Shown piece after piece: positions 51,895 through 63,456 of a stretch of 64,000 nt of DNA; the first letter of the stretch is position 1, and every line of letters begins with the position of its first letter. Made by a program: the position numbers and the translations under genes. Under the pieces are notes generated by a model. That model worked only from the letters and a program-made list of their open reading frames with translations, was not told where the DNA came from and made no database searches. Source of the DNA: an uncultured Sulfitobacter sp. GTDB taxonomy: Bacteria > Pseudomonadota > Alphaproteobacteria > Rhodobacterales > Rhodobacteraceae. The stretch spans positions 806,001-870,000 of the forward strand of contig CANLOQ010000001.1 of NCBI GenBank assembly GCA_947492925.1. The letters run 5' to 3'.

Positions 51895-54853
51895 CCCAAG
51901 CGATACCCCCCGCGTCTTTGGGCTTGCCCCCGGCGTCGATTTTCCCGACGCGCTGGTACAGGGGTTGAGAACGCGCCTGGCCGATCACCCACCGGATGCC
52001 ATCGCCCGGATTGATCTGATCGTGAACACCGCGCGCATGGAACGTCGGTTGCGGGCAATATTCAATGAAGGCCCGGCCGGGTTTTTGCCGCGCATCCGTT
52101 TGTTGACCGGTCTGGACAGCCTTGTTCCCTCAATCACCTTGCCTGCGGCCATCCCGGCGTTGCGCCGACGGCTTGAGCTGGCGCAATTGGTCTCGGCCTT
52201 GTTGGACAGGGATACGGAACTTGCGCCGCGTGCGTCACTCTATGCCCTGTCAGACAGCCTTGCGACGCTGATTGATGAAATGCAGGGCGAAGGCGTCAGC
52301 GCGCAGGACATCTCAAATCTGGATGTATCGGACAAATCCGGCCACTGGGCCCGCGCAAAAAACTTTCTCGACATCGCCAACGCTTATCTGGACGGGATGA
52401 ACAGCCAACCGGATGCGCAAGCGCGGCAGCGTCAGCTGATCACGCGGATCGCTGCGCATTGGGCTGATCATCCACCGCAAAACCCCATTATCATTGCGGG
52501 CTCTACCGGGTCGCGCGGGACAACCGCAATGTTGATGCGGGCGGTTGCACAGCTTCCACAAGGGGCAATCATCCTGCCGGGATTTGACCACGACACCGAA
52601 TGGTCAAGCCTGCACACAGCCAAGGGCAAGCACCCGCCCGAGGATCATCCGCAGTATCGGTTCGTGAAACTGATGCAGGAACTTGCCTTGAAGCCCGAGG
52701 AAATCGCGCCGTGGAGCGCGGCACAGCCCCCATCGCCAGCGCGCAACCGGCTTGTGTCCCTTTCCCTGTGCCCGGCACCGGTAACTGACAGATGGCTTGG
52801 GATCGGTCCAAAACTTACGAATATCAAGGATGCCACCGACGGGCTAACCTTGGTCGAGGCACCGACGCCAAGAACCGAAGCGCTGGCAATTGCGATGCGC
52901 TTGCGCAAAGCGGTGGACGAAGGAAAGCGCGCCGCGTTGATCACGCCGGACCGAATGCTGACACGACAAGTCACCTCGGCGCTGGATCGCTGGAACATCC
53001 TGCCCGACGACAGCGCCGGTACGCCACTGCACCTGTCACCACCGGGGCGGTTCTTGCGGCATGTCGCAGCGCTCTTTCGAGAAAAGCTTGATGCAGCGAC
53101 ACTTCTGACACTTCTCAAACATCCGCTGACACACAGTGGCGACGGACGGAACGCGCATCAGTTGAACGCCCAGCTTCTTGAGATGCAGCTACGCCGTGAC
53201 GGGTTGCCTTACCCGGATGCACCGGGGTTGGAAGCTTTGGCCAATGCCGCAAGACGGAAGATCACGCAGGAAGAAAACCAGCACGCGTTTACCGAATGGG
53301 CCCTATGGGTTGGCAGCACATTTTGTGGCCATATCAGCACCGAAGCGCGACCGTTGAGCGATTGGGTCGAGACGCATATCGCGCTGGCAGAGACCATTGC
53401 CGCCGGAATGCCGGGACAGGACAATCATGAGCTTTGGCAGAAAAAAGCCGGCGCCAAGGCGCGCGAAGTCATGGACGGGCTTACCGAACAGGCCGGGCAT
53501 GGCGGTACGATGCGCGCAAGCGATTACGCCGATTTGCTGGACGCGCTGTTGTCCGGCGAAGAAGTGCGCGACGCCGAAGGCACGCATCCGCAGGTGATGA
53601 TCTGGGGCACCTTGGAAGCAAGGGTTCAGGGTGCCGATTTGGTAATTCTGGGTGGGCTGAACGAAGGGTCCTGGCCCGAAGCGCCGCCGCCTGATCCTTG
53701 GCTGAACCGTCAGATGCGTCTGGATGCCGGGATGCTGTTGCCGGAACGGCGCATTGGGTTGTCGGCACATGACTATCAACAAGCCATCGCTGCGCCCGAC
53801 GTCTGGCTCACCCGCTCCATCCGGTCGGATGAGGCGGAAACAGTGCCGTCGCGGTGGCTAAATCGGGTGCTGAACCTGTTGAATGGATTGCCTAGACAAA
53901 GCGGCGATGTTGCGGTTGCCGGGATGCGGGCACGCGGTGATGCGTGGTTGCAACAGGTTGAGGCTCTTGGGCAATTCACCCGTGTGGCCCCTGCCCCGCG
54001 TCCTTCGCCCCGGCCACCGCTGGCAGCACGACCGGCGCGTCTGTCGGTGACCGAAATCAAACGTCTGATCCGCGACCCTTATGCGATTTATGCCAAACAT
54101 ACGCTTAGGCTGCGGGCGATAAATCCGCTGGTGCAATCACCGGACGCCCCTCTGCGCGGCACGACTGTACACCGGATTATGGAAGTATTCATAAAGTCAG
54201 TCACCGCTGATCCACAACGACTGACGCGGGATCATCTCATGGAAGTCACGCGGGAGGTTCTCGCGCAGGATGTGCCTTGGCCTGCCACCCGCCTGATGTG
54301 GCAGGAACGGGTGGGCCGGGTAGCCGACTGGTTCATCACCCAAGAGACCGTCCGCCAGAGTTTTGCCACCCCCGTTTTGCTTGAGGAAGCGGCCAAGGGC
54401 AAACATCGGTTCGAAGATCTGAACTTTGACCTGATTGGTTATGCCGACCGGATCGACCGGACCGATATGGGGGATGTTCTGGTCTATGATTATAAAACCG
54501 GCACGCCCCCGTCCGCCAAGGAACAAAAATTCTTTGACAAGCAACTTCTGCTTGAAGCGGCGATGATCGAGGAAGGAGGGTTTGAGAAGATTGGGGCGGC
54601 ACCCGTGGCAAACGCGATCTTTATCGGACTTGGGAGTAAACCCACCGAAGTATCCGCACCTCTGACCGAAGAACCGCCCGCAAAGGTGCTGGGCGATCTG
54701 CATGAGCTGATTGCGAAATATCAGTCTCTGACACAGGGCTTTACCGCCCGCCGTTTGGTCAGGGAAGACGCGTTCGCCGGTGATTATGACCAGCTTGCGC
54801 GCTATGGCGAATGGGATGGCACCGCCCCTTCGAAACCAGAGGATTTGACATGA
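51878..54853 (+). CDS. addB: Double-strand-break repair nuclease/helicase subunit AddB (alphaproteobacterial)
   Basis: The 991-residue protein has an inactive-type helicase body with LLTGLDSLVPSITLP and VILGGLNEGSWPEAPPPDPWL, and a C-terminal RecB-like nuclease domain. The PD-(D/E)xK motif reads GDVLVYDYKTGTPP (about residues 866-879), with a partner Gln/Leu helix (KQLLLEAAMI). With AddA it resects broken DNA ends. The stop overlaps the addA start (ATGA). Length and subunit order fit the alphaproteobacterial pair. Confidence 0.93.
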   Translation: MTIVFDPSDTPRVFGLAPGVDFPDALVQGLRTRLADHPPDAIARIDLIVNTARMERRLRAIFNEGPAGFLPRIRLLTGLDSLVPSITLPAAIPALRRRLELAQLVSALLDRDTELAPRASLYALSDSLATLIDEMQGEGVSAQDISNLDVSDKSGHWARAKNFLDIANAYLDGMNSQPDAQARQRQLITRIAAHWADHPPQNPIIIAGSTGSRGTTAMLMRAVAQLPQGAIILPGFDHDTEWSSLHTAKGKHPPEDHPQYRFVKLMQELALKPEEIAPWSAAQPPSPARNRLVSLSLCPAPVTDRWLGIGPKLTNIKDATDGLTLVEAPTPRTEALAIAMRLRKAVDEGKRAALITPDRMLTRQVTSALDRWNILPDDSAGTPLHLSPPGRFLRHVAALFREKLDAATLLTLLKHPLTHSGDGRNAHQLNAQLLEMQLRRDGLPYPDAPGLEALANAARRKITQEENQHAFTEWALWVGSTFCGHISTEARPLSDWVETHIALAETIAAGMPGQDNHELWQKKAGAKAREVMDGLTEQAGHGGTMRASDYADLLDALLSGEEVRDAEGTHPQVMIWGTLEARVQGADLVILGGLNEGSWPEAPPPDPWLNRQMRLDAGMLLPERRIGLSAHDYQQAIAAPDVWLTRSIRSDEAETVPSRWLNRVLNLLNGLPRQSGDVAVAGMRARGDAWLQQVEALGQFTRVAPAPRPSPRPPLAARPARLSVTEIKRLIRDPYAIYAKHTLRLRAINPLVQSPDAPLRGTTVHRIMEVFIKSVTADPQRLTRDHLMEVTREVLAQDVPWPATRLMWQERVGRVADWFITQETVRQSFATPVLLEEAAKGKHRFEDLNFDLIGYADRIDRTDMGDVLVYDYKTGTPPSAKEQKFFDKQLLLEAAMIEEGGFEKIGAAPVANAIFIGLGSKPTEVSAPLTEEPPAKVLGDLHELIAKYQSLTQGFTARRLVREDAFAGDYDQLARYGEWDGTAPSKPEDLT

Positions 54854-57800
54854 TCATGGATGACGCGACCCGCAGGCAGGTGGACGCCGCGCGTCCCGAT
54901 GCCTCTACCTGGCTGGGGGCTAACGCCGGTTCCGGCAAGACGCGCGTGCTGACCGACAGGGTCGCGCGGCTGCTGCTGAGCGGTGTCGAACCGCAGCACA
55001 TTCTGTGCCTGACCTATACCAAGGCCGCAGCATCCGAAATGCAGAACCGTCTGTTCAAAAGGCTGGGCGAATGGGCCATGCTTGACAACAAAGAGCTTGA
55101 GCGGGCGATGCAGGATCTGGGCGTTGCCGGGCCGCTTGACAGTGACAGGTTGCGCCGTGCGCGCACGTTGTTTGCGCTTGCAATCGAAACCCCCGGCGGG
55201 CTGAAAATTCAGACGATCCATTCCTTTTGTGCGTCTCTGTTGCGGCGCTTTCCGCTGGAGGCAAGGGTCAGCCCCCAATTTACCGAGATCGAGGACCGCG
55301 CCGCCGATCTTCTGCGCGCAGACGTGTTGGACGACATGGCGCAAGGCCCGGATGCGGCGCTGATCACCACTGTCGCCAGTTTTTATTCGGGTGAGGACTT
55401 TGGCAGTCTGACCAAAAGGCTGGTTGGCATGCGCGACCGGTTCCAGAACGCGCCCAACCTTGGGGACATCCAATTAAAGCTGGGCCAGCCGCCAGATGTG
55501 GACAAGGCAAGCATCACACAATCAGTATTCCTTGGTGGAGAGGAACGGCTGATCAAGGAAATACTGCCGCATCTCTTGGCAAGCGGAGTCAACGACAAGA
55601 AAGCAGGGGATGCCCTTGCTGCGATCCCGGTCTTTGATTTCGATGCACTTGCGCAGTTTGAAGCGGTGTTTCTAACAAAAAGCGGCAAGAAGCCGTTTAC
55701 CGCGAAAATTCCGGCATTCCCGACCAAGGCAACAAGAACGGCCATTTCCGCCGATCTAGAAGAGCTTGAGGCCTTCATGTTGCGTGTCGAAGATGCCCGG
55801 GATGCCCGTGTTGCGCTTGAGACTGCGCAAAAGACATTGGCGCTACATGACTTTGCCCGCGCCTTTCTGGTCCGATACGAAACGGCCAAGCAAGCAAGGG
55901 GATGGCTTGATTTTGACGATCTGATCCACCGCGCCCGCGCTCTTTTGCACGACAGGGAAGTGGCGGCATGGGTGCTTTACCGTATTGACGGGGGCATTGA
56001 CCACATTCTGGTGGATGAGGCGCAGGATACGTCGCCCCGGCAGTGGGATGTCATTGAAAGTCTTGCGCAGGAATTTCACAGCGGGCAAGGCGCGCGTGCG
56101 GAGATTGACAGAACGCTGTTTGTCGTGGGGGACAAGAAACAGTCAATCTATTCGTTTCAGGGCGCTGATCCGCTTGAATTCGACCGCAGGAGCGTGACTT
56201 TCGAAAACCGGTTCACTGCGGCAAACGAGCCGTTTCAACGGCAAAGTCTTGATTATTCCTTTCGGTCCTCAAGTGCCATTTTGCGCCTTGTAGACACTGT
56301 TTTTGATCCCGCCCGGCGCGATGGATTTGACAAACAATCCCAGCATATCGCCTTTAAATCGGATCTGCCGGGGCGCGTAGATCTGTGGCCAGTGATCGAA
56401 CAGAACAAGGATGACGAAGATCAGCCCTGGACCGACCCGCTGGACCGACCCAGCCCGCAAAACCACAATGTGGTTTTAGCCAACAAAATTGCGGCGCAGA
56501 TCAGTGAGCTAATAAACGGTGACCACTTTATTCCCGACGATGGCAAAGAAAGGGGCACCCTTGTCAAACGTCCGGTCCGTGCCGGCGATTTTCTTATTCT
56601 TGTCCAGCGCCGCTCGACCCTCTTTGCTGAGATCATTCGCGCCTGCAAGGCTGCGGACCTGCCCATCGCCGGGGCGGACCGGCTTAAGGTCGGGGGGGAA
56701 CTGGCCGTCAAGGATCTGGCCGCAGCGCTGTCATTTCTGTCCACACCAGACGACAGCCTGTCACTGGCCACCGCGCTGAAATCGCCTTTGTTCGGTTGGG
56801 ATGAACAGGCGCTGTTCGACCTCGCGCACCGGCGCACTGTCAGCAGCCTTTGGGAAGCGTTGCGCAAACGGGCAGACGATTTTCCAGAAACGATGGCGGT
56901 TCTGAACGATCTGCGCGGCCAGATTGATTTCATGCGACCCTATGATCTGATTGAGCGGATTCTCACACGACACGATGGGCGCAGGAAACTGCTCGCCCGT
57001 TTGGGTGCCGAAGCCGAGGATGGCATCAACGCATTGCTGACACAGGCACTTGCATATGAACGGAACGACGTGCCCAGCCTGACCGGTTTCATCGAATGGA
57101 TGCAGACCGACGACCTTGAGATCAAGCGTCAGATCGACAGCGCGTCGGACCAGATCAGGGTGATGACGGTACACGGCTCCAAAGGGCTGGAGGCGCCGAT
57201 CGTGATCCTGCCCGAAACGCAGGACCGTCAGGACCGCATCAAGGACGATGTGATCACGCTGGAAGGTACGGCGCTTTGGAAACCCCGTGCAGAGGCGCAA
57301 CCGTCGGTCGTGACAACCAGGTTGCAGGCTATGAAGGACGCGCAGGCCGAAGAACGGCTTAGGTTGCTTTATGTGGCGATGACCCGTGCCGAAAAATGGC
57401 TGATTGTTGCCGCCGCCGGAAAGGTCACCGAAGGCACAAATGCGTGGTACGGGATCATCAGCGAAGCAATGGATCACGTGAATGCGGTAGAAATTGATCA
57501 GGACGGCACAAAGCGCTTTGCCGAGGGTGACTGGGACGGATTGCCCGAAAAAGAGATCGTGGCAAAGCCCCGCGAAACATCGGTGTTAGAGTCTGTTTTT
57601 GGCCATGTCGTTCCAACAGAAGCCAACGCCGATACAGTGGACACGCCGACAAAGTTGGAAGGTGCCAAGGCCCTGCCCGGCGCAGCGGGTGATGAGACAG
57701 ATGCCGCGATGGCCTACGGAACGCTTATCCACACCTTGCTTGAAAACCTTCCCCTGATGCCGCCCGCCAAAAGGCAAGCGGGGGCCGAGCATCTGACATC

Positions 57801-58221
57801 GGCCGCAGAAGAAGGTGTGGCAAAGCGCGCTGTTTCAGAAGCACTTCGTGTCTTGGATACCCCCGCTTTGGCCGCGCTTTTCGACCCGGGGTCACTGACC
57901 GAGGTGGCAATTACCGGCGATGTGGGCAACAGGCGGCTGCACGGCGTGATCGACCGGCTGGTGATCGGGGACGACCGTGTGCTGTTGGTGGACTACAAAA
58001 CAAACCGCGAGGTGCCCAAACGACCAGAAGACTGTCCCGAAGGAATTCTGCGCCAAATGGGGGCTTACGCCACGATGCTGGCACAAATCTACCCCGACCA
58101 CCGGATCGAAACGGCGGTCCTGTGGACAAGAAACGCCACGTTGATGACCTTGCCGCACGATCTTGTGACAAACGCCATGTGGCGGTCGCCTCACCTTGAC
58201 GGCGGGGACGCGCGTTCATAG
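54850..58221 (+). CDS. addA: ATP-dependent helicase/nuclease subunit AddA (UvrD-like)
   Basis: The 1123-residue UvrD-family helicase-nuclease has Walker [16 protein letters not shown] (about residues 24-38), the [13 protein letters not shown] Walker B motif, [17 protein letters not shown] and [18 protein letters not shown]. The C-terminal nuclease segment is [13 protein letters not shown]. It translocates and cuts DNA with AddB in recombinational repair. The ATG at 54850 makes the four-base junction with addB; an extended frame upstream is antifamily sequence. Confidence 0.95.
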   Translation: MIMDDATRRQVDAARPDASTWLGANAGSGKTRVLTDRVARLLLSGVEPQHILCLTYTKAAASEMQNRLFKRLGEWAMLDNKELERAMQDLGVAGPLDSDRLRRARTLFALAIETPGGLKIQTIHSFCASLLRRFPLEARVSPQFTEIEDRAADLLRADVLDDMAQGPDAALITTVASFYSGEDFGSLTKRLVGMRDRFQNAPNLGDIQLKLGQPPDVDKASITQSVFLGGEERLIKEILPHLLASGVNDKKAGDALAAIPVFDFDALAQFEAVFLTKSGKKPFTAKIPAFPTKATRTAISADLEELEAFMLRVEDARDARVALETAQKTLALHDFARAFLVRYETAKQARGWLDFDDLIHRARALLHDREVAAWVLYRIDGGIDHILVDEAQDTSPRQWDVIESLAQEFHSGQGARAEIDRTLFVVGDKKQSIYSFQGADPLEFDRRSVTFENRFTAANEPFQRQSLDYSFRSSSAILRLVDTVFDPARRDGFDKQSQHIAFKSDLPGRVDLWPVIEQNKDDEDQPWTDPLDRPSPQNHNVVLANKIAAQISELINGDHFIPDDGKERGTLVKRPVRAGDFLILVQRRSTLFAEIIRACKAADLPIAGADRLKVGGELAVKDLAAALSFLSTPDDSLSLATALKSPLFGWDEQALFDLAHRRTVSSLWEALRKRADDFPETMAVLNDLRGQIDFMRPYDLIERILTRHDGRRKLLARLGAEAEDGINALLTQALAYERNDVPSLTGFIEWMQTDDLEIKRQIDSASDQIRVMTVHGSKGLEAPIVILPETQDRQDRIKDDVITLEGTALWKPRAEAQPSVVTTRLQAMKDAQAEERLRLLYVAMTRAEKWLIVAAAGKVTEGTNAWYGIISEAMDHVNAVEIDQDGTKRFAEGDWDGLPEKEIVAKPRETSVLESVFGHVVPTEANADTVDTPTKLEGAKALPGAAGDETDAAMAYGTLIHTLLENLPLMPPAKRQAGAEHLTSAAEEGVAKRAVSEALRVLDTPALAALFDPGSLTEVAITGDVGNRRLHGVIDRLVIGDDRVLLVDYKTNREVPKRPEDCPEGILRQMGAYATMLAQIYPDHRIETAVLWTRNATLMTLPHDLVTNAMWRSPHLDGGDARS

Positions 58222-58256
58222 GTTCTGCCCAACATCATACCTGTCAGGAGAACAGC

Positions 58257-58577
58257 ATGGCCACCGTTTCCGTCACCGACGATACCTTCGACGCCGAAGT
58301 CAAAAACTCTGATATCCCCGTAGTGGTGGATTTCTGGGCTGAATGGTGCGGCCCCTGCAAACAGATTGGTCCATCGCTTGAGGAACTGTCCGCCGAGATG
58401 GACGGCAAGGTCAAAATCGTCAAAGTCAACGTAGACGAAAACCCCAATTCCCCCGCACAAATGGGTGTGCGCGGCATCCCGGCATTGTTTATTTTCAAAG
58501 ACGGTCAGGTTGTCTCAAACATGGCAGGTGCCAAACCCAAAGCGGCGCTGCAAAGCTGGATCGAAGAATCGATCTAA
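58257..58577 (+). CDS. trxA: Thioredoxin 1
   Basis: The 106-residue protein has the canonical active site [10 protein letters not shown] (about residues 27-36) and the cis-proline loop [11 protein letters not shown]. It reduces disulfides in the cytoplasm. A good ribosome site (CAGGAG) precedes the ATG, 36 bases after addA, and a strong terminator follows. Confidence 0.97.
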   Translation: MATVSVTDDTFDAEVKNSDIPVVVDFWAEWCGPCKQIGPSLEELSAEMDGKVKIVKVNVDENPNSPAQMGVRGIPALFIFKDGQVVSNMAGAKPKAALQSWIEESI

Positions 58578-58599
58578 GCACATCTGCCAGACAGTCACG

Positions 58600-58630
58600 A
58601 AAGCGCCCTGTTTTCCGGGGCGCTTTTTTT
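58600..58630 (+). terminator. Rho-independent terminator after trxA
   Basis: AAAGCGCCC (58600-58608) and GGGCGCTTT (58618-58626) form a perfect nine-pair stem with a nine-base loop, followed directly by TTTT, so the run of T extends to 58630. It starts 22 bases after the trxA stop. It also touches the end of the convergent capsule-type gene, whose stop lies in the T-run. Confidence 0.93.
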
Positions 58631-59540
58631 ATGGCAGCTTTACGGGCCAGCCAAACCGCTCCAGCCGCGCGGCAATCTTGGCCTCTGCCTCAGGACGGCC
58701 CGCATTGATTGATTGGTGCTGCCAAAACCACCAGATGTATTCCGCAAAAGGTGGTGTCTGCGTGGTCACACGGTCAAAGCAATCGCCCAGCGCCTCCATG
58801 TCTGCGCGCACCGCGATGTGGTGAAAATCGACCTGTCCAAACAGCAGCGCGGGCTTGCCAAAAAAGAACCCCGAAAACGCGACCCCTGAGTTTTGGGTCA
58901 CAACGTAGTCACAGGTTTGCAGATACCGTTCCATATTCCCGGTATCGACTTGCAGCCGCGCATGGGTCTTTTCCAGCCGGCTCAACGCCGCCAAATCCTG
59001 TTTGCTGTAGCTTTCCTTGGGGTGCAGCGTGGCAATGATCCGGCGGGTCGGCGCATGCGTCAGACAATGCTCGATCATCTCAATCGGACTGCACGTCTGA
59101 AATAGCCGCTCGCGGGTCAGATGGCCCTGCAATGGAACATAGACAAACCCATCCCGGCTGACATTTTGCGGTGCATCCCCGAACAGCCGCTTCTGCCAGA
59201 AACGGTAAAACCGCCGTGCATCACTTGCGGCTTCTTCTGGTCGGAAGGTCGCGCGCGCTGTATCCCAATGCCAGCGCTGCGCAAGCGCGTCGATCTGCCA
59301 GAACGGATAGTGATAGACCCGGCGAAAAACCAACCCTCTGTCATTGGGCGGATTGGTCATATGGCTGAGAGAATATCCTTCGGCGGGCATTTCGGTTTTG
59401 GGCGATGCCGCAAAAGACACGTCGAAACCGGCGGGTTGGACCACTGCCAAGATCTTGTTGATGAAATTATGCTGCCCTGCTGCCGCGCTCGTCCGAAACG
59501 GTTCTTCAAGGTAGATCTTCAGGGGAATGCGGGATGCCAT
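58629..59540 (-). CDS. Capsule-type glycosyltransferase-like protein, KpsS/LipB-related in pattern
   Basis: The 303-residue protein has a GT-B-like C-terminal half with HPKESYSK, then VVTQNSGVAFSGFFFGKPALLFG. This resembles the NSt-G-E-Gkp motif of KpsS/KpsC-type Kdo transferases. The N-terminal half includes FVYVPLQGHLTRERLF. It is a lone gene convergent with trxA, far from the capsule island at 4-29 kb. It may add a Kdo-like sugar or another lipid-linked primer. Family membership is tentative. Confidence 0.55.
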   Translation of the reverse strand: MASRIPLKIYLEEPFRTSAAAGQHNFINKILAVVQPAGFDVSFAASPKTEMPAEGYSLSHMTNPPNDRGLVFRRVYHYPFWQIDALAQRWHWDTARATFRPEEAASDARRFYRFWQKRLFGDAPQNVSRDGFVYVPLQGHLTRERLFQTCSPIEMIEHCLTHAPTRRIIATLHPKESYSKQDLAALSRLEKTHARLQVDTGNMERYLQTCDYVVTQNSGVAFSGFFFGKPALLFGQVDFHHIAVRADMEALGDCFDRVTTQTPPFAEYIWWFWQHQSINAGRPEAEAKIAARLERFGWPVKLP

Positions 59541-59640
59541 GCTTCAACGCTAGTGCTTTGGCGCGGGCATAACAACACACGCGCCCTTGTGCGCGGGATG
59601 GCCCAAGGCCATATACGAGCCAGTGAAAAGGAGACCGCTC

Positions 59641-60198
59641 ATGGCGCAAGATGCATTTCCCGGCTGGCATGGCACCACGATCATCGGTGTAAAAAAGGGC
59701 GACGAAGTGGTGATTGCGGGCGATGGGCAAGTGAGCCTTGGGCAGACCGTGATCAAGGGCACCGCACGTAAGGTACGCCGCCTATCGCCCGGTGGTTTTG
59801 ACGTGGTTGCGGGGTTTGCCGGATCGACGGCCGATGCATTTACCTTGCTGGAAAGGCTTGAAGCAAAGCTGGAAGCGACACCGGGCCAATTGCAGCGCGC
59901 CAGCGTGGAACTGGCGAAGGATTGGCGCACCGATAAATACCTGCAAAAGCTTGAGGCGATGCTGATCGTGACTGACGGGAACGACCTGTTGGTGATCACG
60001 GGCGCCGGTGATGTGCTGGAGCCGGAGCACAATGTCGCTGCCATCGGGTCCGGTGGTAACTTTGCGCTGGCCGCTGCACGCGGGCTGATCGACAGCGACC
60101 GCGATGCCGAAGCCGTTGCACGAGATGCGATGGCGATTGCTTCTGACATCTGCGTCTATACCAACGGTAATCTGACCGTGGAAAAGATCACGAAATGA
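59641..60198 (+). CDS. hslV: ATP-dependent protease subunit HslV
   Basis: The 185-residue N-terminal nucleophile peptidase has an N-terminal extension of eleven residues before the threonine in [12 protein letters not shown]. Similar extensions occur in other alphaproteobacterial HslV proteins. The body has [27 protein letters not shown] and the [13 protein letters not shown] motif. It degrades proteins with HslU. AAGGAG precedes the ATG at 59641. It overlaps a membrane-protein gene by four bases and is separated from hslU by about 1.8 kb. Confidence 0.95.
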   Translation: MAQDAFPGWHGTTIIGVKKGDEVVIAGDGQVSLGQTVIKGTARKVRRLSPGGFDVVAGFAGSTADAFTLLERLEAKLEATPGQLQRASVELAKDWRTDKYLQKLEAMLIVTDGNDLLVITGAGDVLEPEHNVAAIGSGGNFALAAARGLIDSDRDAEAVARDAMAIASDICVYTNGNLTVEKITK

Positions 60199-61274
60199 TT
60201 GACCGTGCAGACCTGAAAGCCGCAGTCGGCGCAGGGATGCTAAGCGAAGCGCAAGCGGCATCACTGGCCAGCCTTGCGGATAGCCGCCGTGGCGCGCGGG
60301 AAAACCTTGCGCCCGGAGATGAACCCTTTGAATTGTTTCGCGGCTTCAACGAAATCTTTATTGTCGTAGGTCTGGCTATTCTCACGACAGGATGGCTGGC
60401 GTTCGTAGGGATTTCAGCGGCATCAGAGATCACCAATCCGCAGCAGACCGCGCTTTTCTACGGGCCGATCGGCGGGGTAATCCTTTGGCTTTTGTCGGAG
60501 TATTTCATCAGAAGGCGCAGAATGGTGGCGCCGGCCATCGCCTTGTCTTTGCTGTTTGCGGGAAACGCGGTTCTGTCGCTGGTCCTGTATTTCAGCGAAC
60601 CATTCATGGTCGCGCAAAGCACGTTCGACAGTTTGCCGATACCCTTCGCGCTAAGTACGGCGGTGCTGGCGGTCTATTGGTGGCGTTTCCGCGTCCCGTT
60701 TGCGATGGCAATGATTGCGGTGGCACTTTTCATTGTCGCAATCCTGACGGCCGCGACCTATCAGGGAAATCCCCAAAGCTTTGCCGATCTGTTCCTGCTG
60801 TCCGCCGCAGGCCCTTTTGCCTGGATCACACTTGTGCTGGGGGTGCTTGTCTTTGCCGCAGCTATGGTTTTCGACATGTCTGATCCGCATCGTGTCACCC
60901 GGCGCAGTGCGAATGGGTTTTGGTTGCACGTCGTGGCCGCCCCCGCTTTGATCAATACCGTCGCGCTGACCTTACTGGATGCACAATCCAGCGCTGCCAA
61001 TCTGGTCCTGTTTTTCATTCTGTGTCTGTTCTCGGTGGTTGCCATCATCATTGACAGACGCTCTTTCCTGATCGCGGGCATCGGTTACATCGTGGTTCTG
61101 ACAGCAACGGTTTTTGATGGCGGGGGTATGGCCAAAACCATCCTTGGCTTGGGTGTCATTCTGCTCGCACTTGGTGCGTTTTGGGAGACTGTGCGCGCCC
61201 GCATCCTGCAAGCTATGCCGTTCTTACCCACCGACAGGCTTCCGCCGTCGGCACCCCGCAAAGAACTGGTATGA
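60195..61274 (+). CDS. Multi-pass membrane protein between hslV and hslU, function unknown
   Basis: The 359-residue protein has a soluble N-terminal region of about 50 residues and then nine or ten hydrophobic segments, with a short cytoplasmic tail ([15 protein letters not shown]). It is translationally coupled to hslV by ATGA overlap. I do not recognise the family. The N-terminal region ([21 protein letters not shown]) is reminiscent of DUF2157-type membrane proteins, but this is not certain. Confidence 0.72.
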   Translation: MIDRADLKAAVGAGMLSEAQAASLASLADSRRGARENLAPGDEPFELFRGFNEIFIVVGLAILTTGWLAFVGISAASEITNPQQTALFYGPIGGVILWLLSEYFIRRRRMVAPAIALSLLFAGNAVLSLVLYFSEPFMVAQSTFDSLPIPFALSTAVLAVYWWRFRVPFAMAMIAVALFIVAILTAATYQGNPQSFADLFLLSAAGPFAWITLVLGVLVFAAAMVFDMSDPHRVTRRSANGFWLHVVAAPALINTVALTLLDAQSSAANLVLFFILCLFSVVAIIIDRRSFLIAGIGYIVVLTATVFDGGGMAKTILGLGVILLALGAFWETVRARILQAMPFLPTDRLPPSAPRKELV

Positions 61275-61309
61275 TCACTAGGGTGTTGGGAAAAATCGAC
61301 AATCAGCGT

Positions 61310-61912
61310 TCAATCGACGATACCCTCATGCTCGATCAGACCCCGCACCAATGCAAGACGTCGCGCAGCAAAATCGCCTCTTTCGACGGTAAGATTGGCC
61401 ATACTGCCAACAAAAAACCGCCTGTAATCGCTGCGCAGCTCACACCAGCCCAAAACCTGTATTCCGTGGGCCGGATGTAGCATGGCAAGCGGCAGGATTC
61501 GCCGGTTTGTTATCTCACTTTCCAGATTTGTGTAGGTGAAGCTGACCGGTTGCGCCCGCGACAGAGCCATATGCAATACGGCAAGGTCGCCTTCATCCTC
61601 GGCCCGCCAGCGGCCCAAAGTGCCCCGCCGCATGTGATGGCGATAAAGCGACATAAGCAGCCGCGCCTCCGGCAGTCGATGCGCGATCTGCGCGACCAGT
61701 CCGTCCGCATCCGCGTCAATCACCGGATCGCCAAACTGTTCAAGCAAGACCATGCCGCGCAGGAGATTGTGCAGGGTGGCAATGTCCAATCCAGCAAGGC
61801 GGTCAGCCACCTGTGCAGCCGAAAGGCCCTGCGGCATCAGCATGGAAAGCGCAACACCGCCAAACAGGTTGCGGCGGCTGATGTTCGGGGCAGTGTTGGA
61901 TGTATCATTCAT
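61310..61912 (-). CDS. WYL-domain protein with Tat-like N-terminal signal
   Basis: The 200-residue protein starts with [17 protein letters not shown], a twin-arginine signal (SRRNLF, then a hydrophobic stretch and a likely cleavage near GLSAAQ). Its C-terminal half is a WYL-like domain: [20 protein letters not shown] then [18 protein letters not shown] domains normally sit in cytoplasmic DNA-binding regulators, so a translocation signal is unexpected. It lies antisense between the hslV-linked membrane-protein gene and hslU. The start at 61912 is used because it gives the signal directly; an upstream ATG adds 22 off-pattern residues. Confidence 0.7.
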   Translation of the reverse strand: MNDTSNTAPNISRRNLFGGVALSMLMPQGLSAAQVADRLAGLDIATLHNLLRGMVLLEQFGDPVIDADADGLVAQIAHRLPEARLLMSLYRHHMRRGTLGRWRAEDEGDLAVLHMALSRAQPVSFTYTNLESEITNRRILPLAMLHPAHGIQVLGWCELRSDYRRFFVGSMANLTVERGDFAARRLALVRGLIEHEGIVD

Positions 61913-62033
61913 AGCCTGCCAACATAGGGCTGCGCCCGGCATTACGGAACCCGGCAATGCGGTGGCCCGCTTGTTCAACCCTTGTCATTGCGATAGGCGG
62001 TCCCCACCTGATGATGGGCAACAAGGAGCGACC

Positions 62034-63341
62034 ATGACCGATCTGACCCCCCGCGAAATCGTTTCGGAACTGGACCGTTTCATCATCGGCCAGAAGGACG
62101 CCAAGCGCGCCGTTGCCGTTGCGCTGCGCAACCGCTGGCGGCGCAAGCAGCTGGGCGACGATCTTCGCGATGAAGTATACCCAAAAAATATCCTGATGAT
62201 CGGCCCCACCGGTGTCGGCAAGACAGAGATCAGCCGCCGCTTGGCCAAACTAGCCCGCGCGCCGTTTCTCAAGGTTGAGGCAACCAAATTCACCGAAGTG
62301 GGTTACGTGGGACGTGATGTTGAACAGATCATCCGCGATCTGGTTGACGCATCCATCGCGATGACCCGCGACCACATGCGCGAGGATGTGAAGGCCAAGG
62401 CACACAAGGCCGCCGAAGAACGCGTGATCGACGCCATCGCGGGCGAGGAAGCGCGTGAGGGCACACGCGACATGTTCCGCAAAAAGCTGAAGGATGGCCT
62501 GCTGGATGATACGATGATCGAGCTTGAGGTCGCTGAAACCGCCAGCCCTTTTCCCATGATGGACATCCCCGGTCAGCCTGGCATGGGCGCAGGTATGATG
62601 AACCTTGGCGATCTGTTTGGCAAAGCGCTGGGCGGGCGCACTACTAAAAAGCGGCTGTCGGTGGCTGACAGCTATGAAATTCTGATCGGTGAGGAAGCGG
62701 ACAAGCTTCTGGACGATGAAACGGTGACCCGCAACGCGATTGAGGCGGTAGAACAGAACGGCATCGTGTTTCTGGACGAAATCGACAAAGTCTGCGCCCG
62801 GTCCGATGCCCGTGGCGGCGACGTCAGCCGCGAGGGCGTACAGCGCGATCTGCTGCCCCTGATCGAAGGCACTACTGTCAGCACCAAGCACGGGCCGGTC
62901 AAGACGGATCATGTTCTGTTTATCGCCTCAGGCGCGTTTCACATCGCCAAACCCTCTGACCTGCTTCCCGAACTTCAGGGCCGTCTGCCCATCAGGGTTG
63001 AGCTTCGGGCGCTGACCGAAGAAGATTTTGTGCGCATCCTGACAGAAACTGACAACGCGCTGACGCTGCAATACACCGCGTTGATGGGCACCGAAGAGGT
63101 GACTGTTACCTTCACAAAAGAAGGGATCGCCGCGCTGGCCAAGATTGCGGCGGACGTAAACCAATCCATCGAAAACATAGGCGCACGGCGGCTATATACA
63201 GTGATGGAGCGCGTGTTCGAGGAACTGTCATTCACCGCACCGGACCGCGCGGGCGAGGAAATTGAGGTGAACGCCGAGTTTGTCGACAAGAACCTTGGCG
63301 AACTCACGAAATCCGCCGATCTCAGCCGCTACGTCCTGTAA
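62034..63341 (+). CDS. hslU: ATP-dependent protease ATPase subunit HslU
   Basis: The 435-residue AAA+ unfoldase has Walker [15 protein letters not shown] (about residues 58-71), an I-domain insert (about 110-230), Walker [11 protein letters not shown] and the C-terminal [18 protein letters not shown]. It feeds substrates to HslV. AAGGAG precedes the ATG at 62034, and the longer open frame to 61752 is an antisense shadow of the WYL gene. Confidence 0.96.
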   Translation: MTDLTPREIVSELDRFIIGQKDAKRAVAVALRNRWRRKQLGDDLRDEVYPKNILMIGPTGVGKTEISRRLAKLARAPFLKVEATKFTEVGYVGRDVEQIIRDLVDASIAMTRDHMREDVKAKAHKAAEERVIDAIAGEEAREGTRDMFRKKLKDGLLDDTMIELEVAETASPFPMMDIPGQPGMGAGMMNLGDLFGKALGGRTTKKRLSVADSYEILIGEEADKLLDDETVTRNAIEAVEQNGIVFLDEIDKVCARSDARGGDVSREGVQRDLLPLIEGTTVSTKHGPVKTDHVLFIASGAFHIAKPSDLLPELQGRLPIRVELRALTEEDFVRILTETDNALTLQYTALMGTEEVTVTFTKEGIAALAKIAADVNQSIENIGARRLYTVMERVFEELSFTAPDRAGEEIEVNAEFVDKNLGELTKSADLSRYVL

Positions 63342-63456
63342 CTCTGTCAACACCGGACACCTGATGGGTTTTCATTCCGCCTTGAAACCAGCAGGGTATC
63401 GGTGAACCGTCCCGTCGCGTATCGCGGCGGTGCAAGGGCAGGAACCTTGATACCCG

